Assembly: GCA_022661535.1 (NCBI GenBank)
Contig: JAKULF010000011.1
Coordinates: forward strand, 1,488,001-1,552,000
Direction: 5' to 3'
Length of the DNA: 64,000 nt
Source: Eutypa lata
Lineage: Eukaryota > Ascomycota > Sordariomycetes > Xylariales > Diatrypaceae
Position 1 is the stretch's first letter. The number at the start of each line of letters is the position of its first letter. Made by a program: the position numbers and the translations under genes. This document shows positions 1 through 11,043 of this stretch, piece by piece. The notes below the pieces were generated by a model that was not told where the DNA came from, did no database searches, and worked only from the letters and a program-made list of their open reading frames with translations.

Positions 1-1376
1 GTGTTGATATCGAGTTGCGGGCTCTGGACTGTGACGCCCGCTGTGGTGGTCTCAAATACCTGCTCTAGCTTTCCGGCATACCTGGCCCCCATGTACGTCA
101 GTATTGGAATGTGTATTGAGGGAGATAGATGCCAACATACCTGGATACGTCTGTGCTAGTACCGCCCATATCGAAACCAATAACTGGTGTCTTCTTCTGC
201 TCATCATATGCCGTCCTCGCATACCCTACACAGCCTCCCGCGGGGCCTGATAGGATGGCCCGCAATCCCGAGAGTCCGGAGAACTCCACCAGGCCACCAT
301 CGCTCTGCATGAACTCACAGCGGCATCCACTTGACCGTAGGTCTTCGAATCCGCTCTCAAATCCCGCAATGTACCGCTTGATCTCAGGGGTAAGGTAAGC
401 GTCTGCCGTGGACGAGTTGCCCCTGGGTACGATCTTGATGGTTGGAGAGAGCTCAGCGCTCAACGAAATGTGTGTGAACCCTATCTCCTTCGCTAGCTTT
501 CCTACTTCCTGCTCGTGGTCGCGGAACGTGTAACTGTGCATGAGACAGACGGCGATGGAACGATAGCCTTCATCGTAAACCTCTTGAAGAGCTTGCCTTG
601 TCTTCTCGATGTCTAGTTCATAATTAGCTTCTTGAGGTAGACTGGACATATTTCGTTGACTGCTTACCTATGGGCTCTAGAACCCTCACTGCTTCTCCTG
701 TTATACCTCGAACCAACGCAGAGTCTGATTTCAGGTCGATTGGCACAGGATTCTTTCTTTCGGTCCAAGCCTCGAGCGTTACTCTTTCTGCAACCTCAAT
801 AACTTTGGAATACAACACATCGGGTTTGTTTATGGCCATATCAAAAAGTTTTGGCCTAGACTGGTTTCCAATGTGTAGCAAATCCTATTCAACGGGTATC
901 AGTGTCATTCGTGTCTAAGGTCAAGGTAGTATATTCACCTTCAACCCCTTTGTGACAACAAAAGCTGTGCGTTCTCCTTTCCGCTCTAGCAAAGCATTGG
1001 TTGCAACTGTCGTTCCCATTTTTATCGATTCTTTCCGGACGTTAGTAATGGCATGCTACACCCGGCAAATATAATACACAATCACGCACCAACACCTCGC
1101 ACTGAGATCTTTTGCACCTTTGGATACGGTTTCCCCGTAGCTTTCTCCAAGACCCGTCTGATTGCCTCAACGGGGGCGTCGGCATAGTTACTAGGGTCCA
1201 CGGACAACAGCTTGACCAAGATATCATCTTGCCCTGGGACGGTAGCTACACACTAAAAGATCCATGTAAGCTTGTGGCTCTGTTCCTGAACTATGGACTT
1301 AACTCACATCTGTGAAGGTGCCACCGCGATCGATCGCAATGCGGATTCCCCGCGTTTGCTCCGGCATCGAACCCAT
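1..1376 (-). CDS. 5-oxoprolinase (ATP-hydrolysing), N-terminal part, truncated by window edge
   Basis: Cleaves 5-oxo-L-proline to L-glutamate with ATP in the gamma-glutamyl (glutathione) cycle, in the cytosol; hydantoinase-like relatives open similar lactam rings. Exons read as complement(<1..81, 141..612, 668..884, 939..1030, 1090..1252, 1308..1376), all with GT-AG introns of 54-59 bp. About 364 N-terminal residues of a family near 1,280 aa are present. Visible motifs: [11 protein letters not shown] at the N-terminus (phosphate-binding signature of the hydantoinase/oxoprolinase N domain), [28 protein letters not shown] and [14 protein letters not shown]. Start is ATG 1376; an in-frame ATG lies at 1367. 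The gene continues beyond base 1. It is the leftmost member of the putative cluster and has a GGAGCTCC palindrome about 420 bp upstream. Family assignment is firm; the true substrate is not settled by sequence. Confidence 0.93.
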
Positions 1377-1982
1377 TTTCACAGAAATAAAATAAAATAA
1401 AGTCTCCGAGCTCTCAAGGTCCGAATTGTAAAGCTCCCTACCAGGAAGCGTATCAATGTGTAAATGATTTTAGTAGCCAGCGGTTTCCTTGCGTCTAAGC
1501 TGTCATTATCATATAAATTCAACAAGCGCTCTTTCTCATAATTCTTAAGTCTCCTGAGATACGGGCTGCGATGTCGCGAGCCGGCCACTAACCGGCCATT
1601 TTGCGTGATGAGCCGCTGAGAAGCTACCTAATATGCTCCTCCTGAATTCCGCTTAGCGATCGGCCAATCATTGTATATCCGATCTAGATCTAACTAAGGT
1701 GTCCGCCTCCACAACCAAGCTCACCCGAGACAATAGTTAGCGGGATAGAATGCCGCGACGATAAGAGCGCCGCGAGGACAAAGTGGACAATTATTGGAGC
1801 TCCACTCAGTCTCCTGCATGGTGGAGCGCCATCGGGTGGACATACTTCATAATCACATTACGGTAAGAGGTCAATTTATCTATGTATTTTTACTACTACT
1901 ACGTATTACATAGAATTGTACTGCATTTTAGCGATCGAACACTAGATTGATGCATGACTCCGCACATGGTCTCGAGTCTACT
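1377..1982. other. intergenic region upstream of 5-oxoprolinase
   Basis: No credible coding sequence. It holds the promoter of the 5-oxoprolinase gene on the minus strand and the 3' flank of the aminotransferase. The only notable element is the palindrome at 1796-1803, listed separately. Confidence 0.6.
1796..1803. promoter_or_regulatory. GGAGCTCC palindrome, candidate cluster operator
   Basis: Perfect 8-bp palindrome about 420 bp upstream of the 5-oxoprolinase start. One of a set recurring in the intergenic spaces of the cluster. The binding factor is inferred, not shown. Confidence 0.5.
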
Positions 1983-3425
1983 CTAACCCGTCTTCATTGT
2001 CCTCACAGCATCATCCAAGGCCTTGGCAAAGTACTCCACGTTGCCTTCATTGAGACCCGCTATCGATATCCTAGACGTATCCGCCATGTAGACGTGGTGT
2101 TTCTCTACGAAATTTGTCAGTGTTCTGAAAACCCGCGGCAGTGCATGGATGTAGGTTTACACACCTTCGAGATACGCAACCTGCGCCGAGCTTATGCCCG
2201 TGTATCCAAACATGCCACTCTGCTTGATCAGATGCGTCCACCCTCCAGGAGTCTGTAGTTTGATCAATTCATCATATAACCTCTGTCGCATCGACTTGAT
2301 GCGGCCAGACATGGTGATGAGGTCCTTCGCCCACTGCTCCGCAATCGCGGGCGTGCTTAGCACAGTAGCGGCGATCCGAGCTCCGTAAGCGGGCGGGTTT
2401 GAAACCGTAGCTCTTTGCACATTCTCGAGAATCGAGTTCATGGTGCGTGCCGTTGTAGGTGGTCGCGTGACGAAGGAGACCAGGCCAATTCGTTCGCCGT
2501 AGAGACCCATGCTCTTCGCGAATGACAAGCAGACGGATGCCTCCAGCTTCAGATCGTCGACGAAATATCGGATTGCCCAGGCATCTTCGTCGACAGATCC
2601 AGAGTTGAAACCTAGGTAAGCCGAATCGAAAATGGGGAATATCCCCTTTTCCTGCACCAGCCTCGCGATTTCCTTCCACTGGTCCCGCGAGGGATCGCAC
2701 CCCGTTGGGTTATGTGCGCATGCATGCAGAACTACGGCCGAACTCGAGTCTGCATCCTTGAGACCGCTTATGTAGCTCTCAAAGTCGAAAGCACCGTCTT
2801 TGTAGTAATTTATCGTCTTCACTTCAAACCCAAGAGAGCTGAACAGTAATGCATGATTGGACCACGTTGGTTCCGTAATAAAAATGGTGGTGATCCCAGC
2901 ATTTGCCCTTTTCAAAGCAAGCCCGGCAAGGAGCAGTGCCCCTGTTCCTGATAGCGACTGGCATGATGCAATCTACTCGCGTGTTAGTAAAAACTGTGAT
3001 TATGTTTCGGTCACTTCACTCACTCGGTCTTCGCTGAGTGCTTTAGTTCCCTTGAACGCCAGCTTCACGGCTTCATCGCGGAATAACTTCAATCCGGCAA
3101 TGGGCAGATACTCGTGACCGCATTCTCCAATTTCTGTCTTCGCCATGCGAACAGATGGTAAGATCCATGGCTGGCCTTTCTCGTCGCGATAGGTGCCCTG
3201 GCCGAGATTGACCTTGTTCGCATAGGAATCCGCCAGATAGCGTCTCGTGACGTCAAAAATAGCATCAGGTGGAATGAATTCGGCTTTGTCGAAAAACGAA
3301 CGCGGCGTTGAGGACCCCATGGCAAGTGAGGATAGTGTTGAGAAGCTTGTTGACACGCCCCTGAGATATTTTCCACGTAGAAACCTCGAGACGCCTACGT
3401 AGGAGGCGGGGTTTGCTACTAACAT
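1983..3425 (-). CDS. aspartate aminotransferase (class I/II, PLP-dependent)
   Basis: Transfers the amino group between aspartate and 2-oxoglutarate; enzymes of this family also act on 4-hydroxyglutamate. Exons complement(1983..2104, 2165..2972, 3024..3425), introns of 60 and 51 bp, 443 aa. Visible: NLGQGTYRDEKGQPW near the N-terminus, SLSGTGA (PLP phosphate site), HNPTGCDP with the cofactor-contacting Asn, the FDSAYLGF block, and SFAKSMGLYGERIG with the Schiff-base lysine near residue 287. The second intron was placed so that the family-typical junction LE-EKHHVYM and then RISIAGLN is restored. The first ~36 residues are rich in Ser and Arg and look like a mitochondrial presequence; a start at Met36 would give a cytosolic form. 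It is divergently paired with the aldolase at 3784. Family identity is secure; the physiological substrate is not. Confidence 0.93.
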
Positions 3426-3563
3426 CGAGGATTCATACGAAATTGGTCCAGCTCCCCTTCAAGCGCTATTCAAATGGAGTATTTCCTCAAGGGTTGACCC
3501 TATGTATCTATCTATCGGCTCTTCCAAATGTTGCCGAAACCTTACATAACAGTTTGGGGTAGT

Positions 3564-3571
3564 GGAGCTCG
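3564..3571. promoter_or_regulatory. GGAGCTCG, near-match to the cluster palindrome
   Basis: Seven of eight bases match GGAGCTCC. It lies in the middle of the divergent promoter, where such a site would be expected if both genes are co-regulated. Confidence 0.35.
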
Positions 3572-3674
3572 CTGTCCACCTCCGCGCTATTGTATAGCCC
3601 AACTCCAATTCATCGGGCGCTTGACCCGAACAAGCGGCCGACCTGACTGGCTCACTACCAATGTCTTGTGTTCT

Positions 3675-3680
3675 TATAAA
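3675..3680 (+). promoter_or_regulatory. TATA-like box of the aldolase gene
   Basis: TATAAA located 104 bp upstream of the ATG at 3784. Position and sequence fit a fungal TATA element; not proven. Confidence 0.4.
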
Positions 3681-3783
3681 GCTTCGATTCCGAATTAAGG
3701 GGTCGCCTAGAGTCGAAAAATAGATATTACGTCAGCGCTCTACACTAGATAATTCAAAGGATCGGTAACCATCACCGACAGTC

Positions 3784-4798
3784 ATGGCCCCGACTTGCCC
3801 CCCTCGAGGTGTATACGCACCTGTGGTGGCTTTCTTTCACGAAGATGAGACCTTGGATCTAGAGTCCCTGAAGACGCATATCACCCGTCTTGCTGAAGGT
3901 GGTGTAGCCGGATTGGTTATTCAGGGCTCGAATGGAGAGGCGCCGCATTTACTTCACTCCGAAAGAAAGGAGATCATATCCACTGCGTCAGCTGTCCTAA
4001 GAGAAAGGGGGAGACCCGGATCTGTCATACTCGCGGGTTGTGGTGCTCAGAGCACTCGGGAGACGATCCAGCTTTGCCAGGAAGCCCAAGAATCTGGGGC
4101 GAATTATGCTCTTGTTTTGAGCCCGAGTTACTGGGGTAAGTCGTCGCCATTCTTTATCTATAGAGAACTATTGACTAACCGCCTGCTTTCAATGTGTACT
4201 CGTGTGAGCAGTCGGAGCAATGCAACCGCCTACAATCCAGAAGTTCTTTACCGACGTAGCAACTGCGTCTCCTATCCCAATCCTTCTTTACAACTTCCCC
4301 GCCGTGACGGGTGGAATTGACCTGGATTCCGACCTCATCGCAAACCTCGCGTCTGCAAACCCCAATAAGATCGTGGGCTGCAAGCTAACCTGTGGAAACA
4401 TCGGCAAGCTGCACCGCGTCGCCCACGACAAGCGCATCACGACGCCCTTTGCAGCGCTCGCGGGGAAGTCGGAGTTCTTCCTTCACGGCTTGGTGGCCGG
4501 CTCCAACGGGCTGATCGGTGCGGCGGTAAATTTCACCCCCAAGATACACGTGAAGTTGTTAGAACTCTACGATGCTGGGGATCTCGCGGGGGCACAGGAG
4601 CTGCAGACGAAGCTGAGCGATATGGATTGGGTCCTTGCAAGACTGGGAGTTGCCGGGTTGAAGGCAGCTCTTGATAGATATTATGGTTATGGGGGCGGGA
4701 GGAGTAGACGGCCACTGAATCCTGTGCAGAGCAGTGCTTTTTCGGGAGAGAAAGATGCTCTACTACAACAAATGGTTGACTTCGAAAATAGCATCTAG
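3784..4798 (+). CDS. DHDPS-family class I aldolase (4-hydroxy-2-oxoglutarate / 2-keto-3-deoxy acid aldolase-like)
   Basis: Lysine-dependent aldolase of the dihydrodipicolinate synthase/N-acetylneuraminate lyase superfamily. Fungal members cleave 4-hydroxy-2-oxoglutarate (HOGA) or 2-keto-3-deoxy-L-galactonate (GAAC/LGA1), giving pyruvate plus an aldehyde. CDS join(3784..4135, 4212..4798), one 76-bp intron, 312 aa, the usual family length. Visible: GGVAGLVIQGSNGE (carboxylate-binding glycine loop), LLYNFP with the catalytic tyrosine near residue 144, and IVGCKLTCGN with the Schiff-base lysine near residue 175. Fungi make lysine by the alpha-aminoadipate route, so a biosynthetic DHDPS role is unlikely. 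Pairing with an aspartate aminotransferase recalls the last two steps of hydroxyproline catabolism (4-hydroxyglutamate to 4-hydroxy-2-oxoglutarate to pyruvate and glyoxylate). Substrate is inference; family is firm. Confidence 0.9.
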
Positions 4799-5115
4799 GT
4801 ATGCTGATAGCGGCAATAATAAAGATTATCCTCCCGATTCGTGACGTTGCTCTAGTACCGCTCTTTTCAATATAAACGCTAGTTTATCTCCTATACACGA
4901 AGTACCCAAGGTATAAATACTACTTCATGAAAGGGGTTCAATTACTATAGGCACTAATTTAGCATCAAAGCATGTGACAAGTTGTATATCCAATATCTTT
5001 CTGCTAGGTATGCTCAGCGCTGTGCATTCATATAAATATTAGATCATACAACGCAGGGATATGATGCGAGGCCAAAAATATTGGAAGATTTTTATTTAAA
5101 CCTCCTAAATGAAGC
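4799..5115. other. intergenic region between convergent genes
   Basis: AT-rich 317-bp space between the 3' ends of the aldolase (plus) and the reductase (minus). It should hold both polyadenylation regions. No coding potential and no repeat seen. Confidence 0.5.
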
Positions 5116-6240
5116 CTATGATAAAGCAACAACTTGGCTCGTGAAATCAACTACTGTCTCCTTGAAGGTCTTGAACTTGAGTTCTGGGAAGTCCTTCGAT
5201 ACAAGCTCCATATCGGCTTTTATATGGGTCTTGATCTCCTGTACCCCAGTCGAGACCTTACCTCGCAATGAAGGAAACCCTTCGCTCATGATTTCCGAGG
5301 CCTTCTCGTATGTAAACGCCTCAGGGGCCACGGGTACATATCGCTTCCCACCGCAAACTTCGTTCAAAAGAGACTGTACATGAATCTCAGCCAAGTCCCT
5401 AACATCTATCCAGAAATTGAAACGACAAGGCGGCAATGGCTCTGATAGACCGCTTGAAGCGACTCTCCATAGCAGCCGGTTAGATTCGTTGAGCTCTGTA
5501 AGCGATGATGGCGCATCCGCTAAGGGTCCAAACACCATTGATGGACACAAGGTCACTAGGTCGAATTGCGGTTTCTTTTCTTCGACAAACTTCCATGCCT
5601 CTTGCTCGGCAATTGTTTTGGATCCACGGTAGGCGTCCTGGGGCGTCGCATTAGGGGCCGCAGCTTGTTCGAACGTGATTGGGTTCCAGTCTTTGGCCGA
5701 ATAGGTCCAGGGCAGGCTCTCTTCACGATCCATATCCAGAACAGCGCCAAACGATGAAGTCAAGACTACCCTCTTTACGCCAGACCCCAAACTAGCTTCC
5801 ATAACAGAACGCACGCCTTGTATCGCCGGCAGTATGAGGTCCTTTTCATAACTTTCGACGTCATATTTCAGGGGCTTGTACCCAGGGATACATGGTCAGC
5901 TTGAACTTCTGAATTTGGGGCAGCCCCTGGAACTCACACTGGCGACGTGAATGACACCGTCTATGTCCTTGACTGCATTTTCAAAAACGCCAGGGGTGTT
6001 GAGATCATCTATGAAGAAGAAGCTTAGCTGGGAGGCGAACTGGGGCCTCGCAGCCGTGAACAGATCAGCTTTCTGCTTCGATCGAGCAACAGCCCGGACT
6101 TTAATGCCCCTCTTCAATAGGTTATCGACCACGCGAGAGCCAACAAGACCTGTGGCCCCGGTCACTAATACATAGCTACCCAACAGATTAGTTTCTTGGT
6201 CCAGCCAAACGAAGCATAATACGACTTACGAAAATGACAT
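5116..6240 (-). CDS. NAD(P)-dependent ketoreductase, extended SDR (dihydroflavonol-4-reductase / Gre2-like)
   Basis: Reduces an aldehyde or ketone with NADPH; the group includes yeast Gre2 methylglyoxal reductase and many fungal cluster reductases. Exons complement(5116..5874, 5938..6175, 6230..6240), 335 aa. The first exon is a micro-exon of 11 bases (ATG plus two codons and two bases). It was chosen because the frame otherwise opens with a TTG just after an intron acceptor, while ATG 6240 plus GTAAGT restores the start MSFSYVLVTGATGLVG. Visible: TGATGLVG Rossmann glycine motif, HVASPLKYDV, VLTSSFGAV (catalytic Ser), and DAYRGSKTIAEQ with Tyr and Lys in YxxxK spacing (Y-R-G-S-K). Divergently paired with GST 1 at 6934. 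Substrate unknown. Confidence 0.9.
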
Positions 6241-6933
6241 TCTGTCCGTTCTACACAAATAACACTCCGTTTCAGCAATGGTCTATAAGAACGTCCTCTT
6301 TGTTGCAGTTATTACCCCTTCAACTTTGCCCACCCGCGGTGATTGTTTCAATTTCATCCCTAAGTCTAAATCGCTTAGTTAGCCAACTTCGGAAGACCTA
6401 CTTAGTTTGCCCAGGACCGAGAACTAAACCTCGCTAGGGATGGTCGGGTGCGAGTGGAGCAGAAACGGACTGGCGGCTCCGACGGTCGTGGAGCTGGAGC
6501 TGCAAGGGACTAGCCTCGGAGGAGCTCCTCCCTTCATGGTGATCCGCAACACCAAAATGATTATCAACAATACGGACATCTTTCACATGATGCTTCAAGG
6601 AATATCAATTTGGAGTAATTACGTTATGTGTACGAGGTCTCAAATGATCACGAATGGCAGAGGAGCACTTGGGCTACCCATGCAGGGTGATTGCGAGCAT
6701 GCTTAAACCCCTCGCCGTTGATCGGCTCAGACAGGCGGCATAGATGAGGGAACCCCTTATCATCTAATCGAGGAAACCTCCAAAGCTGGGCATACTTACT
6801 TGCATTGACCTCTCTCTTTCTCTTCATATTCTTCTTACAGCGGTGGTCATCTGTCCTCTCCAACTTCGTCACTGTGCATTTGTAGATTGAGGTAGAATCA
6901 AGAAACCAACAGCTACTTAGCGGGGATCCCATC
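6241..6933. promoter_or_regulatory. shared divergent promoter, reductase/GST 1
   Basis: A 693-bp intergenic space. It contains the 14-bp perfect palindrome GGAGGAGCTCCTCC at 6518-6531, the most extended form of the cluster motif. Small ORFs here have no recognisable product. Confidence 0.55.
6518..6531. promoter_or_regulatory. extended palindrome GGAGGAGCTCCTCC, candidate cluster operator
   Basis: Perfect 14-bp palindrome containing the GGAGCTCC core at 6521-6528, about 400 bp from the GST 1 start and about 280 bp from the reductase start. The same 14-mer recurs at 14347-14360. Confidence 0.55.
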
Positions 6934-7751
6934 ATGTCGTTCGGAAAGCTTTACACGTACCCGAAAGCACCTCGCTCGTCGATGGTCCTTTTCGTTGCTG
7001 CGTACAACAAGTTAGACGTCGAGATCGTCAACGCCTTCCCTATCAAGGTCTATACGGAGAAGGGCGGAGTTGGCGATGAGTACCTTTCTAAGTTCCACAC
7101 AGGGAAGGTGCCTGCTCTCGAGACTGCCGATGGGTTCACCGTGTATGAAAGCATAGCAGTGGCGTGGTTCCGTAAGAAACACTCTCCATCTCCATCTCTA
7201 ACTTTGGTTATGTCCTAACCAGGAAGAATAGTTGCAAAGCAAGACCCCGACACCGAACTCATAGGGGCGAATCTCAAGGAGGAGACCACGGTTCTGCGTT
7301 GGGCTTCGTTCACCAACTATGAGCTTCTTCCTCCGATCATGGCGTGGATTAACCCAGTCATTGGCCGTTCGCCATCCAGCCCTGAGATCCTAGCGAAGCT
7401 GGAGGAAGGCTGCGAGCTCACTGTTCGTGCCATCGAGAAGGAAACCAAGGGGAAACAGTACTTAGTCGGCAACACCTTGACTTTGGCAGACCTATTTGTT
7501 ATTTCAGGTTTAGCACGGGGGTACCAATATGTATGTGTAACCCCACCTCTCCCCTGAATAGATGCGCGGATATTATCTCTAACATCAACTCATAGGTGTT
7601 TACCAAGAGCTGGGCCGAGAAGCACCCTATCGTGCATGATTATTACATGCGGCTCAGAAATGATCCGGATGGGATATTCGATCGCATACTGGGCAAGCAG
7701 GTGATTCGGGATGAGGCTGGGGGCACGTACCCCGACTATGATGGTCTATAG
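6934..7751 (+). CDS. glutathione S-transferase, eEF1Bgamma-type (GST 1)
   Basis: Cytosolic GST of the class related to the N-terminus of elongation factor 1B-gamma, a type often found in fungal metabolic clusters. CDS join(6934..7171, 7232..7530, 7596..7751), 230 aa, introns of 60 and 65 bp. Residues 1-82 form the thioredoxin-like glutathione domain, with TGKVPALETADGFTVYES (cis-Pro loop followed by the E-S glutathione contact). Residues ~95-215 form the helical substrate domain (PPIMAWINP, LTLADLFV). No elongation-factor C-terminal domain is present, so it is a stand-alone GST and not a translation factor. The second GST at 19578 shares the opening MSFGKLYxYPKAPR and two of its intron positions, so the two are duplicates. 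The physiological electrophile is unknown. Confidence 0.92.
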
Positions 7752-8336
7752 ATCTACACTTAGAAGCCACAAGACGCATAGCCCATTAATAAAGGAAATC
7801 TAAATACGAACCATCACACCTCGTATGCTTGAATACTCACCTTTCAAGTCGTGCCGCATAAGACGTAGTTCAATTTGTAATATCATGCCCAATGCCCTCT
7901 CACACTTTGTCGAGGTAGCACCCAATGGTCCTTATTACGACTTAAGTTAGATTTCGTATATATGGTTCCTTTAGGTTAGGTGAATCCTAAGGCGCCTTAC
8001 ATATTATGACAATAGGTTATCTTCTCTATCGGTGTATTGACGGATCGACAAAGGAGTAATTATGTGTTGACACCCAACTCAAATCTAAGCTATGAATGTG
8101 TTAGGCCTAGCTACGTAGTGTAAATATTTGGTCGAAGGTGGAACGACTATGGAACGTGTGCAATCATAAATTCGGCGGCCTCCACCGGTCCGCCCATGTT
8201 TTATAAAATGCAACGGAACCCACCCCCGATTCCGCGGAGGGATCTCTTCGGTTATTTCTTCGAATAACAATATATAAATTCTGGACGTGTTAACACAGCT
8301 TGGAGATGGGTCAGACAGTGCAATTATTTGGGTATT
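7752..8336. other. intergenic region between convergent genes
   Basis: 585 bp between the 3' ends of GST 1 and the transcription factor. No gene-like ORF; AT-rich stretches consistent with two polyadenylation regions. I see nothing else in it. Confidence 0.5.
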
Positions 8337-11043
8337 CTATCCCGGCCCCTCTCGCGGCTCGTTGAACACAGCGACGACCCACTCGCCAGGAGGCCAGACG
8401 TCCCTGAGAGCAAATGTCCGTTCCGTCCACTCCAGATACTTCGCCTCCGCCGCACTGATGGTACCAACCTGACCATGGTACACATCTTGGAATGGCCACT
8501 TGTCGAAAGACTGCGGAGAACCGCCGTTGCCGCTCATACTCAAGGCCTCCATAACCCTCGTCAGTACCACCTGCGACGACATCGAGTATAGGTTCGGCCT
8601 CGACATCTGCAGGATATCGGAGCCGGGGATGAGCGGCTGTTCGAGCCCCAAGACCATGAGCCGCACGACGCGCCAGCCCATCATGCAGGCCTTGAAACCG
8701 AGCATCGTCACGAAGGGGTCTTCGATGCACGGTATGGGATTAGTCGCCCCCGTTGCATCCTGTAATACGGATCCTATAGGGGGCGACGCCAGCATCTGGA
8801 CGACGTGTTCCAGGTGGTCAGCCACACGCATCACGTCGCGGTCCTCGTAGATATCCCGGTGCAGCTTCGCCCGAGGCTTCCCGAGCTCCCAGGCCGTCGA
8901 AATGGCCGTCGGCAAACTATACTCCACGATCCCGCTCGTGAGCAGCGCGTCCTGGTGGGTCAGGGATATGGCGGTGTAATACCACGCCATCCAGACGGGG
9001 TGCCAGAGGGCGGTTCCGGAGTGAACATTGGTGGGGTCGCTCCCGACCACCATCGACCAGGCCGGGGAGTTCGGCTTAGGGATCAGATCAGCCAGGTTGT
9101 TGAGCGCCTGCATGATCGGAGCTCGGTTCCCCTCCGTGATGATAGAGAGGTTGTGGCGCGTGTCGTTGCACCGAACGTTGTTGTACAAAAAGGTGCTGGC
9201 CAGGACCAGCTCCCGGGTCATCATCTGGATTTGGATCACCAGCATCAGCGACGCGAACGGAGAATACCAGAGCAGGCCGAGCGGGCGCGCGGTGGGGTCG
9301 GGGTTCATCAGATGCATCAACGTTTCATAGAGATCTCCGTGCGCAGGTCGCGGCTCGCCATTCGCGTCCATGTCGTCTTCTTCGTTGAATGAGAAGTCTG
9401 GGGCTTGTACCAACATGCTCCACGCAGCTGATGTGGGAGCAGCCCAGATATCGTCTCGGCAGGGCACTGGGGTTTGTGTCGTTAGTACTTGCTGTATTCA
9501 TCGGAACCAGGGGTTGCAGCCGTGAATCGAGACCATAGCTCCATGGACGCAAATCAAATGGTACTCACATTCATATTTGAGTTCCAGCGCCGTTAGTAAC
9601 GGTCTCAGGTTGCAACAGACTGAGATTTGAGCGTCAAGATAATATAAACAGTACATAGTTCTATGAACTCGGTTAGCACTGGAGCTGGCAACAACTTTCA
9701 CGAAATATATGGCATCATAGGTGTCTGCGTTCTCGGTTCTCGATAGGGGAGGAATTACTTGCCGTTTTCTTGACTCGTTTTCAATGAAGAGCTGCCAGCC
9801 CTGCGCAGGAGACATTCCAGCAGGCGGCATCGCCAGGAATCCGTCGGTGGGGCTACTAGTCTGACCTGGTGACGTTCCAGCACCACCGGCCCCGAGGACA
9901 ACTCCATCTTGTAACAGTTGATACTCCCTAGCAGCATCTACAACCTTGCGATGAATCCTAATCGCAGTGTGGAATAGGTTATCCCGGCAGCTGTAGAAAG
10001 CAAAGTATTCAAATAAAGTGTATGCCTGTATGACCCAAATCTCTCGAAACCTCGAGCGATCTTCTCGAACCTAGGGAAAGTCTGTTAGTCTCAGAACATC
10101 TTCATGCGGTAGGCATGTCAAACATACATATTTATCTAGAGATTTATAGCCAGCCTCGAATAGAGCTTGACTTATGCTGTGATTGCAGCCGGGTGCTTGA
10201 TATAGCGCCCCAATACAGGCGACAGCCTGCAACAATGGTTCTTTGGCAGAAGTTACATCAAAAGTTGGTCGATGTATTCCCGGGAAGGAAGAATGGAATC
10301 GTTCGAAGAAGGCCGTGATGAATTGGGGGAGTCTAAACAGCCAGGAGATGTTTTGCGACAAGAACAGATCCGAGACTGGAGCTGATACCTATAAATGGGA
10401 CGATCATAAGAATCGGAATAGGAGTCGGAATAAGTATACTAGAGCTGTAGGGGTACTGTACGACATCTCTGGCGGTCTGCTGCAGTTGCGGCTCAACAAC
10501 GCCTTCTGAACCTACATGGGATGAAGACAGGGGCTGTAAGTTCCCTGACGCGAGCTCCTGAGGCACGGTCCCGGCTGGGGCTGTCTGCCCCACCGAATCT
10601 TCTTGTGGGTGGCATTTCCTCACATGTCTTTTCCTCAGATCACTGCATCACGATTTAGCATGATTCAAAGTCGTCCTGCGGCGGGATCTCGAACCTTCTT
10701 GAGAAGCTCACTTCACACTGGGGGCATGGGTATGGTCTTCGATTCGACTTCCTATGGACTTGATATGCGTTAGGATTGCGAATATTACGCCCTAGCTATA
10801 TGTAATATACCTGATGAAGTATGACGGTTTAGATTTTCCTATGTCGAGGTCAGAGAATACTAGGTATATGCTTCCGGGTAGCGAGCATACTTGTCTTGTG
10901 AATCGACTCGGACAAGCAGGACATAAGAAGGGTTTATTGCTTTCATTTACAGGGGTTTCCATTTCTATGTTCTCTATCTGGAGTGGGTCTTGCTTGATAG
11001 TGTGAGGTGCTGAAGTCATCCAAGGGGCATTATACGATAGCAT
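8337..11043 (-). CDS. C2H2 zinc-finger / fungal-trans transcription factor, putative cluster regulator
   Basis: Nuclear DNA-binding regulator. Exons resolved from the 3' side: complement(8337..9466, 9569..9660, 9763..10070, 10128..10381, 10440..10642, then from 10695 upward). The most 5' part (10695-11043) is unresolved. The best finger is CPQCEVSFSRSDLRKRHVRKCH, a clean C-x2-C-x12-H-x4-H assembled across the 10643-10694 intron. An upstream half-finger CPACPSRFTR has no clearly spliced histidine pair. Then comes the fungal-specific middle homology domain (FHSSFPGIHRPTF, IWVIQAYTLFEYFAFYSC, CLYYLDAQISV, ELPCRDDIWAAPTSAAW). One intron (9661-9762) uses a GC donor, GCAAGT. The first in-frame ATG is 11043; a longer frame upstream would begin with TTG. 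It is divergent from the dioxygenase, at the centre of the cluster. Regulation of the cluster is inferred from position. Confidence 0.83.

Larger units (their letters stand above)
3426..3783. promoter_or_regulatory. shared divergent promoter, aminotransferase/aldolase
   Basis: A 358-bp space between two divergent starts. It contains a TATA-like TATAAA at 3675-3680, about 105 bp before the aldolase ATG, and a one-mismatch version of the cluster palindrome (GGAGCTCG) at 3564-3571. No ORF of note. Confidence 0.55.
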
